From assembly GCA_022428285.1 (NCBI GenBank), contig JAKMCX010000130.1:1-38103 (forward strand): a stretch of DNA of 38,103 nucleotides. The letters are read 5' to 3'. Shown here piece after piece: positions 1 through 7,777 of the stretch. The stretch comes from Flavobacteriales bacterium. GTDB taxonomy: Bacteria > Bacteroidota > Bacteroidia > Flavobacteriales_D > Sanyastnellaceae. How positions within the stretch are numbered: position 1 is the stretch's first letter; every line of letters begins with the position of its first letter. The position numbers and the translations under genes are program-made. The notes under the pieces were generated by a model. The model ran no database searches. It worked only from the letters and a program-made list of their open reading frames with translations, and was not told the origin of the DNA.

Positions 1-791
1 GTTTTGATCATCCCCCAATAGGGGAGCTTGACGGCCTTTGCGTAGTCGTCCGCGAAATCCAACATTCCAGGGTTCTGCCGGTCGAGGAGGTGCACCAGCA
101 AGAAGCCTTCCTTGATGCCCAGCTCGCCATCAACGGCTGTGTCTTGCACCAGCAAGCGCTTCCCATCGGCATCCAAGCTGTCGAGGTCGAGGTAGCCCTG
201 TTCCAACATGAGCGCAGCCATGCATTCGTTGTCTGAAATCCGCAACGTGTCGGGCCCTTTGGATTCTCCACCCAAGGTCAATTCCACATCTTGGGCGTCC
301 TTTTCGGCTTCATCGGCTGTAGCATCGGCAGTACCCTCAGCCACTTCGCCATCCTGTCGCTTGGCATTTCGAGCGGCTTTCTCTTCCGCCTTTTCGGCTT
401 TCTCTTCCTCCTTCTCTGCCGCGCGATCGGCTGCGATGGCCTTGCGCTGGGCGCGAAGGGTGTCGGAAGGCACAGCATCGATGCCCGAGAGGAAAGTGGG
501 GCGGAGGGTATCGAGCATCACCGTCAAAATTTGCACCTGGGGCCACACCTTGAGGACCATGGCCTCCAGCTCCTGGTATTTTTTGCGGCCTTCGTCGAAT
601 GCCTTGATGTCCATGGCCCGCCAATTGGGCCCGCTCGGAGGGGCCACGACTTCGGCCGATCCGAGCAGGTGGACATAGGGGCGAAACGAGGCGGGCACGG
701 CAGAGGTGTCCATGGTTTCTTGGGCTTGGGAATGGGCAACACTGGCCAGCAGTGCCACACTCAATACCGCCGCCATGAACATCTTCTGCAT
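1..791 (-). CDS. Secreted protein with signal peptide, possibly divergent DUF4294-like (truncated by left window edge)
   Basis: Open minus-strand frame from ATG at 791 to the window edge, absent from the ORF track because no stop lies inside. My translation: MQKMFMAAVLSVALLASVAHSQAQETMDTSAVPASFRPYVHLLGSAEVVAPPSGPNWRAMDIKAF... with an EKEEEKAEKAEEKAARNAK tract and ...IKEGFLLVHLLDRQNPGMLDFADDYAKAVKLPYWGMIK. Signal peptide plus RPYVHLLGSAEVVAPP and LLVHLLDR resemble DUF4294 proteins. Confidence 0.7.
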   Translation of the reverse strand, partial: MQKMFMAAVLSVALLASVAHSQAQETMDTSAVPASFRPYVHLLGSAEVVAPPSGPNWRAMDIKAFDEGRKKYQELEAMVLKVWPQVQILTVMLDTLRPTFLSGIDAVPSDTLRAQRKAIAADRAAEKEEEKAEKAEEKAARNAKRQDGEVAEGTADATADEAEKDAQDVELTLGGESKGPDTLRISDNECMAALMLEQGYLDLDSLDADGKRLLVQDTAVDGELGIKEGFLLVHLLDRQNPGMLDFADDYAKAVKLPYWGMIK

Positions 792-812
792 TGCGCAATT
801 TACCTTGCAGAC

Positions 813-1415
813 ATGTCCCACTCATTCTCCCAAGGCGATCGAGTTCGGTTTCTCCACCAAAGTGGGGAAGGGGTAGTTTTGGCCGTTGAGGACGAGGGGA
901 AAACCCTGCTCATTGAGGACCAAGACGGCTTCCCCATGCGGTTTGCTTCGAAAGAATGCCTGCCCATGCCCAACCTGGCAGAAGAGGCCAAAGCCTATGC
1001 GTCAAAGGACATCACCAAGGGGGAGCTGCTGGAGCGCAACGTGGACGAGCATCAGCTCAAGGCTTCGCAAAAGGACTTCGACGTCAAGTACCGCAATCCC
1101 GATGCGACCAACATGCGCAAACGGGACGAGCACCTGGAGGTCGACCTGCACTTTCATGCTTTGACCGGTGCCCGAGACAGCGCCTCACCCCACGAGATGC
1201 TGAGCCTTCAGATGGAACACTTCGACCGCATGATGCGCCGGGCTGAAGAGAAGCGCATTCCGCGTGTCATTTTCATCCACGGGGTGGGACAGGGGAGGTT
1301 GAGGCAGGAAATCAGAGAGGCCTTGACCGCCTACTGGCCCCATTGCAACTGCCGAGAGGGCGACGTGAGGAAGTATGGCCACGGGGCTACAGAAGTCCGG
1401 TTTGGACAGCGCTGA
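813..1415 (+). CDS. DUF2027/Smr domain protein
   Basis: MSHSFSQGDRVRFLHQSGEGVV... N-terminal DUF2027-like region; C-terminal Smr motif HEMLSLQMEHFDRMMRRAEEKRIPRVIFIHGVGQGRLRQEIREAL. Start trimmed from the 291..1415 ORF. Confidence 0.88.
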   Translation: MSHSFSQGDRVRFLHQSGEGVVLAVEDEGKTLLIEDQDGFPMRFASKECLPMPNLAEEAKAYASKDITKGELLERNVDEHQLKASQKDFDVKYRNPDATNMRKRDEHLEVDLHFHALTGARDSASPHEMLSLQMEHFDRMMRRAEEKRIPRVIFIHGVGQGRLRQEIREALTAYWPHCNCREGDVRKYGHGATEVRFGQR

Positions 1416-2180
1416 TCAGTCGCGCTCTGCCTCGAGCCGTTGACGCATCGTCTCGGCTTCAGTGACAGGAAAGACAAAGCCTTCGAGCGATACAACAACA
1501 GGAGACTCGAGGGCTTCAGAACCCTTGAACAAGAGCAAGGTCCGTGGCTCGCGGCTGAACTCGGTGTCGATGGAGATCCACCGTGTGGCCAATCCGACAT
1601 AAGTTCCATAGGCAAGGCCCGAAAAACCAGGTTCAAAACGGGGCCAAAGCCTGCCAATGGATACCTCTTCTTCAGAAGCTTGGCTGTCTGCCCACAATTC
1701 ATCGATGGTGGTTCCTTTTTCGTGCCAGTAGTGGGCACTCATGCGCCCATCGATTTCTCGGTCGCCCGAGACGCGCGACATCTGCAGGGTGTCGGCCATG
1801 ATCGCATTGAGCTTGATTTCGCTGCCGATCTTGACATCTCCCAAGGTGGTCAGCGAGTATTTCATGCCCAAGGCGAGGTCGCCAATGTGGCTCATGCTGC
1901 CTCCTTCTGCCTCCACCACGCGCCCGTATGCACTGTCACCCGGCGTGTAGTACAGGTCCATGTTCCCTTCGATTTTGTTCACGGGTTGGCCTTCTCCTCC
2001 TGATACGCGCTGGACGAGGCTGTAGTGAATCACATGGGTGAAACTGTACGAATCTGGCCTTTCAGGGGACAGGCCGTAGACCTGGGCGAGCATGTCGGAA
2101 GCTGTTTCCTGGGCCTGAACCAAAGCTGGAGCAAAACACAGGAGGCCTAGAATGGCCCAAGACGTGCGGGAACTTTCCAT
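1416..2180 (-). CDS. Secreted hypothetical protein (DUF4412-like)
   Basis: 254 aa ORF with signal peptide MESSRTSWAILGLLCFAPALVQAQ; the mix of YYTPGDSAYG and ...HYWHEKGTTIDELWADS resembles secreted DUF4412-type proteins. Confidence 0.75.
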   Translation of the reverse strand: MESSRTSWAILGLLCFAPALVQAQETASDMLAQVYGLSPERPDSYSFTHVIHYSLVQRVSGGEGQPVNKIEGNMDLYYTPGDSAYGRVVEAEGGSMSHIGDLALGMKYSLTTLGDVKIGSEIKLNAIMADTLQMSRVSGDREIDGRMSAHYWHEKGTTIDELWADSQASEEEVSIGRLWPRFEPGFSGLAYGTYVGLATRWISIDTEFSREPRTLLLFKGSEALESPVVVSLEGFVFPVTEAETMRQRLEAERD

Positions 2181-2208
2181 GCATGAAAGTTACACAAGTC
2201 CTTTGGCC

Positions 2209-3147
2209 TCAAGGCGCGTTTCTGCGTCGGTTTCGTGGCCGTGGGTCTACAAATGGACGGTCAGCAGGCAGGGCCTGAATCGGCGTGGTATTCGGGGCGA
2301 ATTCCCAAGGTGAGCTGGCCTTCTTTCCCGGCACAAACGCATCGAAGGTCATGTCGGGACCATAATACGCTGTGATGCCCGTCAAGTGAGGTTCGCTGGG
2401 CCCCAGGTGATCGAACACGATCCGTTGGGGGTGTCCATTCTTGCCTTTTGTTTCGGGCTGATATCGGAGCGAGACCTGCACCGCATCCGCAAATTCCAGT
2501 ACCCACCTCCGGGACATGCCCATTGTGCCGCTCAGTGCAGGGGCGCCAAACCGTACCCCCCGTCCACGCATTTGAATGGGCTCGATGACCTTCCGCGTCA
2601 CCATGGCATCGGCATCGTCCCAACCCAGCAGCAACCAAGTGTCATTGTCGACGGGGTCAGGCACCATGTCGTAATACAATGCCCCATTCCAATCCTTGGC
2701 TTGCACCGAAGTCCGGGTGTTGGGCGCATCGGCGCTGCTTGCGTCGAAGAGCCGCGTGTATATGGTCGGAGAATCTGTGGAACGCTGGTATGCGATCAAA
2801 CCGGCATAGGACGAGGTCCGATTGGGCTGGGCCCAATTCCAAGTGAACACCCGAAGCCGGCCATCGCCAGACTCTACCGCGGCCATAAACCCTGGCTCTG
2901 CAATCCCGGCCTCAGAATCCGCATCATCCAACAATGCGATCAGCGCGGTTGTCAAGCTGTCGCTGATGGACTTACACGTTTCTCCCCCACAACTCCTGAG
3001 TCCTGCATGGACCGTTTTGAGCGGGGAGAGGTCCACCTGCTGCCCGACAGATTCAAAGCCCCCCAAAACCAGCAACCCCATCAAAGCCATAGCGGCCCTC
3101 AGTTTCAATGGACATGAATGCTGCAAGCATCCAGAAATCAGCCGCAT
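2209..3147 (-). CDS. Conserved Bacteroidota secreted protein of unknown function
   Basis: ORF 2209..3204; the pattern WNGALYYDMVP...TWLLLGWDDADAMVTRKVIEPI...RFGAPAL...IVFDHLGPSEPHLTG...YYGPDMTFDAFV is a recurrent Bacteroidota family. Start uncertain (3204, 3147 or 3090); 3147 has AAGGAG just upstream. Confidence 0.75.
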   Translation of the reverse strand: MRLISGCLQHSCPLKLRAAMALMGLLVLGGFESVGQQVDLSPLKTVHAGLRSCGGETCKSISDSLTTALIALLDDADSEAGIAEPGFMAAVESGDGRLRVFTWNWAQPNRTSSYAGLIAYQRSTDSPTIYTRLFDASSADAPNTRTSVQAKDWNGALYYDMVPDPVDNDTWLLLGWDDADAMVTRKVIEPIQMRGRGVRFGAPALSGTMGMSRRWVLEFADAVQVSLRYQPETKGKNGHPQRIVFDHLGPSEPHLTGITAYYGPDMTFDAFVPGKKASSPWEFAPNTTPIQALPADRPFVDPRPRNRRRNAP

Positions 3148-3434
3148 ACTCCTTCTAAGAAATACAGTGCGTGATGCGGATGGATGCTTCATTGTGGTGC
3201 TCAATTTCTGGTTCTACCCAGTGCTGAATGGGGAAGTTAGGACAGCAACCTCTCAATAAAACGCACACAGCCCTCTCGCATTGCACAGCCCACTTTGACA
3301 AGCGAATCGACCAGTAGAAAGACAGCAGCCCTCTTCCTCAAGAGAGCGGGGAGGAGGGAACTGGCAAAGTTTTCCACTTTGTCACGCTACCGGCACGTGA
3401 GCACTTAAAGTGCTGATTTACAGAGTGTAATCGT

Positions 3435-3782
3435 TCAGAGGTGCATGAACGCCTTTTTGGCGAGCAGCTGGTCCTCTGTTTCCCTGTGGTCGGGGTCGTC
3501 CACGCAGCAGTCCACGGGGCAGACCGCAGCGCATTGGGGCTCGTCGTGGAAGCCCACGCACTCGGTGCACTTGTCCGTCGTGATGTAGTAGACGTCCATG
3601 CTGCCCGGGTCTTGGGTGGCGTCGGCGTCGATGGCACCGGCAGAGGGGTGGTTTCCCGTGCCTTTGAGGCCGGTTCCGTCGGCAAAAGTCCACTCCGCTC
3701 CACCTTCATAGATGGCGTTGTTGGGACATTCTGGTTCGCAAGCCCCGCAGTTGATGCAGGCGTCTGTAATCATAATGGCCAT
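3435..3782 (-). CDS. 2[4Fe-4S] ferredoxin
   Basis: CINCGACEPECP and CTECVGFHDEPQCAAVCPVDCC cluster ligands; 115 aa. Confidence 0.93.
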   Translation of the reverse strand: MAIMITDACINCGACEPECPNNAIYEGGAEWTFADGTGLKGTGNHPSAGAIDADATQDPGSMDVYYITTDKCTECVGFHDEPQCAAVCPVDCCVDDPDHRETEDQLLAKKAFMHL

Positions 3783-3817
3783 GGTACTCTTCTTTCTAAC
3801 CGGCGATATTGCCTTTG

Positions 3818-3825
3818 CAAAAATA
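3818..3825 (-). promoter_or_regulatory. Candidate -7 box TATTTTTG (TAnnTTTG) for the ferredoxin gene
   Basis: Exact match to the Bacteroidota -7 consensus on the minus strand, 36 bp before the start codon; no well-spaced -33 TTG found. Confidence 0.35.
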
Positions 3826-3876
3826 ACCGCTTACCCCCTCCGGATGTTGGCTCCATCTTTGCAAATCCCACAAGAA

Positions 3877-4935
3877 ATGTCATTCATGTTGACCGAGACC
3901 CCAAAAGTGGACGTTGATCGCGCCCGCAAATTGCTGCTAGAGCTGGCGGATGGCCTGCAATCCATCGCCGATGGACAGCCACAAAAAACCTGGCTGCCAC
4001 TGGCCGCTGCCGTGGATGGTGCTGAGAATTTAAACGGTTGGTTCACCTCCGATCAAGTGCGGTTTTCGCTCAAGGCGGGTGGCAAAGCGCTGCAACCCGA
4101 GGCGGTGGAGGCGTGGTTAGAATCAATGCCATCCAAAAAAACCGGGGAGCCGGTCACTGTGGGCATCGTCATGGCGGGCAACATCCCATTTGTTGGCCTG
4201 CACGATTTGATCTGCGGGGTGGTGTCGGGACACCGGGTTCAAATCAAGCCCAGCCGAGACGATGCGGGGTTGGTTGCAGCACTGCTGTCGTGCTGGTCCG
4301 AAAGTGCCCCGGGACTCAAGGAGCAGGTGAGCATTGCGGAGTCGGCTTTGTCGGATTACGATGCGGTCATCGCTACGGGGAGCCGCAACAGCGGCCGGTA
4401 CTTCCAGCACTACTTTGGAAAAGTGCCCCACATCATTCGGGGACAGCGCACCTCTGTGGCGGTGCTTGACGGGAGCGAAACACATGAGGACATGTGTGCA
4501 TTGGCGGGCGACATATTTCAGTATTTCGGGCTCGGATGCCGCAACGTGACCCAGGTATTTGTCCCGCGCGACTTTGACCTCGACCGGCTGTTCGCCGCAT
4601 TTGTGGATTGGGGCCACATCGCCAACCACAACAGGTACTACAACAACTACACCTACCACAAGGCGCTCTGGCTCATGGAGGCCGTTGACCTGCTCGAAAA
4701 CGGATTCGTACTGCTCAAGGAAGACGCCGATTGGGTGTCGCCCGTGGGGGCCTTGCATTACCAGCGCTACGATGCCACCGCCGATGTAGAAGCGCGACTC
4801 GAAGAAGGCGTGGACGAAATCCAATGCCGGGTAGGTACTGGAGGCGTTGCCTTTGGAAGTGCGCAATATCCGGGCCTGACAGATTATGCCGACGGTGTCG
4901 ATACCATGGCCTTTCTGCTGGCTTTGGAAGCCTAA
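3877..4935 (+). CDS. Acyl-CoA reductase, LuxC-like
   Basis: VTVGIVMAGNIPFVGLHDLICGVVSGHRVQIKPS...DAVIATGSRNSGRYFQHYFGKVPHIIRGQRTSVAVL...FGLGCRNVTQVFVP, typical of LuxC/acyl-CoA reductase. Start trimmed to ATG 3877 (or 3886). Confidence 0.9.
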   Translation: MSFMLTETPKVDVDRARKLLLELADGLQSIADGQPQKTWLPLAAAVDGAENLNGWFTSDQVRFSLKAGGKALQPEAVEAWLESMPSKKTGEPVTVGIVMAGNIPFVGLHDLICGVVSGHRVQIKPSRDDAGLVAALLSCWSESAPGLKEQVSIAESALSDYDAVIATGSRNSGRYFQHYFGKVPHIIRGQRTSVAVLDGSETHEDMCALAGDIFQYFGLGCRNVTQVFVPRDFDLDRLFAAFVDWGHIANHNRYYNNYTYHKALWLMEAVDLLENGFVLLKEDADWVSPVGALHYQRYDATADVEARLEEGVDEIQCRVGTGGVAFGSAQYPGLTDYADGVDTMAFLLALEA

Positions 4936-4944
4936 CTTCGCACC

Positions 4945-6120
4945 ATGATTCGGATTTCATGCGGACGGCTAGGGGCTTGGATGGCGTTGTGCTTGACAGT
5001 GGCCAGTACAGGGTGCACCACAGAGGTTGAGCTCAATGCTCCCTATGAGGAGAGGAGCTTGGCATTTTGCTTGCTCGATCCAGCCGCGACCGAACAATGG
5101 GTGAGGGTCAACCGGACCTGGTTGGGCGAGGGCAACAACCTGGACATCGCCATGATTGCCGACAGCAGCGAATACGCGTCTGGAGAGATCGACATCATGG
5201 TCGAACAGTTCCATCCCGATGACGTGGTCTTTGAAACGCCCCTGTTGACCTTCACTGCCACCGACACCTTGCTTCAAGACAAGGACGACAACGGCATTTT
5301 TTATGGCCCCGAGTATCGGGCTTACCATTTTGACACCCCCGATGGACTCGACGTCTATGTGGGCAGCTCCGATGACCTCTACATCTACCGGATGACGGTG
5401 GGGTTTGCGGACCAAAGGACACCCCTGACCGCCGTGACGACCCTCATCGGTGGCTCACCGGGAAACATCAGCAATCCCCCCGCGGGCATTCCTGGCTTCA
5501 ATTTGAACTTCGCCAGCGGTGCAGCGGGCCAGGTGACTTACCCCAACGTCAACTTTAAGTGGTCTTCCACACCTGGAGCCAAGCGCTACGAGGCCTCTAT
5601 TGCCGTGTACTTTACCGAGCGCATTTGGGCCGATGCGGCCCACACCAACTTGGTTTCGGAGACCGACCGCGTGGTCCGTTGGGATTTGGGAGAAGAAACG
5701 GCCGACGATGCCGAGGGGGGAGAAGAGATCAAACTGCCCATCAACGGTGAGGCGTTCTATCAGTTCTTGGCGAGCCGTCTAGAGGCCGATCCGCTGATCA
5801 CGCGCGAGCTCGGGGAGTGGAACAACAACATCGACCGCGTCCGGGCCTTTGACTTTGTGCTCAGCATTGCCAACCAAGAGCTCGACACTTATTTGGCGGT
5901 CAATGCGCCGGTGACGGGCATCATCCAGGAGCGCCCTGTATACACCAACATCGCAGGTGGCTTGGGCTTGTTGGCCAGCCGCACCCAACAGTCCGTGGAT
6001 GGTTTGGGCATTTCCAAGCCTTCCGTTCAGGAATTGGTAGAAGGCGAGCACACCGCTGCGCTTCAATTCTGCTTGCCCCCTGAAACTGAGGGCGATGTGT
6101 CCGAGTACGCCTGTCCTTAA
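4945..6120 (+). CDS. DUF4249-like lipoprotein
   Basis: Lipobox-like VASTGC followed by TTEVELNAPYEERSLAFCLLDP; 391 aa; 9 bp after the LuxC-like gene. Confidence 0.75.
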   Translation: MIRISCGRLGAWMALCLTVASTGCTTEVELNAPYEERSLAFCLLDPAATEQWVRVNRTWLGEGNNLDIAMIADSSEYASGEIDIMVEQFHPDDVVFETPLLTFTATDTLLQDKDDNGIFYGPEYRAYHFDTPDGLDVYVGSSDDLYIYRMTVGFADQRTPLTAVTTLIGGSPGNISNPPAGIPGFNLNFASGAAGQVTYPNVNFKWSSTPGAKRYEASIAVYFTERIWADAAHTNLVSETDRVVRWDLGEETADDAEGGEEIKLPINGEAFYQFLASRLEADPLITRELGEWNNNIDRVRAFDFVLSIANQELDTYLAVNAPVTGIIQERPVYTNIAGGLGLLASRTQQSVDGLGISKPSVQELVEGEHTAALQFCLPPETEGDVSEYACP

Positions 6121-6208
6121 GGCCACCGGAAAACAACCCTCATTGCGATGTGGATAGCAGCCTCGAGGGGCGCGGTATCCATCCCGGCATTTGCCGCAAC
6201 TTACCGGC

Positions 6209-6688
6209 ATGTCGCACGCATTTACCTATCAGGCGCCCTACGGTGTCTTTCATTTTTCGGAAGGACTGTTGACGGTTGAATTGGCTGAAGATCTCATTGT
6301 GGACTTGCCTTTGATGCAGCGGGTGACCGCTCAGCGTCTGGAACTGCTCGGCAACCGGGAAGTGGCGGAACTGATCGTGGTGCCAAGGGCGCACCTGTTG
6401 TTGGACCGCGCAGCGCTGACCTGGCTGGCCCAGACTGGGGCGTTGACCGGTGTGCACCACAGGGCCATCGTGGTGCCTGCCCATTTGCTGGTGTGGCGAG
6501 ACAGGTTGTACCAGATGATCAGCCGAATGCGTCCCAACGTGAAAGTGTTCCGCAACCGCCGTGTGGCCAAAGGCTGGCTTCAAGAGCGCGCGGGAACGTT
6601 TGTTCCGTTCAACGCAGCGCTCGAGACCGAAGTCTTGGCGGATCCGATGGTCGCCGAAGCAGGGACAGTTGCGGTCAGCGAAGGATAA
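6209..6688 (+). CDS. Small STAS/SpoIIAA-like (DUF7793-like) hypothetical protein
   Basis: MSHAFTYQAPYGVFHFSEGLLTVELAEDLIVDLPLMQRVTAQRLEL...VKVFRNRRVAKGWLQ resembles the beta-alpha pattern of bacterial STAS-like DUF7793 proteins; start trimmed from 6191. Confidence 0.65.
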   Translation: MSHAFTYQAPYGVFHFSEGLLTVELAEDLIVDLPLMQRVTAQRLELLGNREVAELIVVPRAHLLLDRAALTWLAQTGALTGVHHRAIVVPAHLLVWRDRLYQMISRMRPNVKVFRNRRVAKGWLQERAGTFVPFNAALETEVLADPMVAEAGTVAVSEG

Positions 6689-7742
6689 AACGAACGGGCA
6701 TGTGGCCCTCCACTACAGCGCTGTAGGCACCGGGTGTCCATGTTTCTGAAGGGAGCAAGGTGATGCCACCTTGGGTACCCAATGTGCCATCGAAAACCAC
6801 CCGTCCGGCCGCATCGTGGACCATCACCGATACGGGGGTCTGGCCCCCATGGTGCAATGAAACTAGGCTCCCCGCGGTCGCGGGATTCGGCGCCGCTGTA
6901 ACGCGGACATCGGCGGTCTCGGTCACGGCAGAGGGCGCACCGGCTTCGGGCTTGAATTGCCAAATCCCGGGAATGCCAGCCAGCACCTGAACAGAAAGGA
7001 CCGGCATGCCCTCACCGGCGGCGTACCACTCGTAGACCGTGCCTTCGCGCGGCAAGCTGAACCCGAGTTCTGCCGCCGGCACATTGACCGAATCTTGCGC
7101 TTCAAAGGTGCGCTTGACCCTCAGGCATTCGAAGCTGGCTCCGGGAAGCAACAACGTTCCCCAGGCATCGACCTCGATCTCTGCAGTTTGTACAGTGCTG
7201 TAGTAGAGCAGTTCAGGAAGGTCCACTTCAAACGCCGAACTGCCGGACAGCGTCGCACCGTAGGTCAGCGGCAAAGGCAGCAATTCTTCTTCGTCCTCGT
7301 AGATGACGGGCAGGTCGATGAAGTCGGTGGTGATGCCCAGTCCAATGGTCTTGTATGCCGAACCGCCGAATTCTTGGTAGGTGGTGGCACCCGATATCGG
7401 GAGGCCGGTTTCTAGGCCGAGGTCGGGAAGCTCAAAAGCCGTGAAGTGGTTGGCAGAGGAAAAAATAAATTGAGTGGTGAATCCCGCCTCACTCATGGGG
7501 AAATACTCCGTTTCCTGATCGCCGGTGGAGATCAAGTCGCTGTAGTCCCAAGTCAATCCCGCACCACTTTCCTCGAGTCCATCCGACAACGGGGGTGGAA
7601 CGGCAGTGGCCCGCAGGTAAGTCTGCCCGCCTTGTGGCAAATCAGCGGAGGTCAAGACCGGCTGTGCAAAGAGCGCACTGGCGCTCACAAGGAGCACCGT
7701 GGCCAAGGTGAAGGAGGAAAGGGTGGATGCGCGTCGGATCAT
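6675..7742 (-). CDS. Secreted protein with T9SS type A C-terminal sorting domain
   Basis: Signal peptide LATVLLVSASALFAQP; C-terminus TAAPNPATAGSLVSLHHGG...VMVHDAAGRVVFDG...TWTPGAYSAVVEGHMPVRFILR is a T9SS type A sorting domain. Confidence 0.88.
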   Translation of the reverse strand: MIRRASTLSSFTLATVLLVSASALFAQPVLTSADLPQGGQTYLRATAVPPPLSDGLEESGAGLTWDYSDLISTGDQETEYFPMSEAGFTTQFIFSSANHFTAFELPDLGLETGLPISGATTYQEFGGSAYKTIGLGITTDFIDLPVIYEDEEELLPLPLTYGATLSGSSAFEVDLPELLYYSTVQTAEIEVDAWGTLLLPGASFECLRVKRTFEAQDSVNVPAAELGFSLPREGTVYEWYAAGEGMPVLSVQVLAGIPGIWQFKPEAGAPSAVTETADVRVTAAPNPATAGSLVSLHHGGQTPVSVMVHDAAGRVVFDGTLGTQGGITLLPSETWTPGAYSAVVEGHMPVRFILR

Positions 7743-7777
7743 GGTGGCAAATTAACGCGCCGCGCCATGGACAACGG

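Noticed and set aside
3391-3420. Palindrome AGCACTTAAAGTGCT downstream of the ferredoxin gene as terminator
   Set aside because: Perfect arms but no T-tract on the minus strand side and low GC; insufficient support.
6148-6185. TGGATA...TATCCA inverted repeat between the lipoprotein and STAS-like genes
   Set aside because: Only 6-bp arms with a long loop; likely chance.
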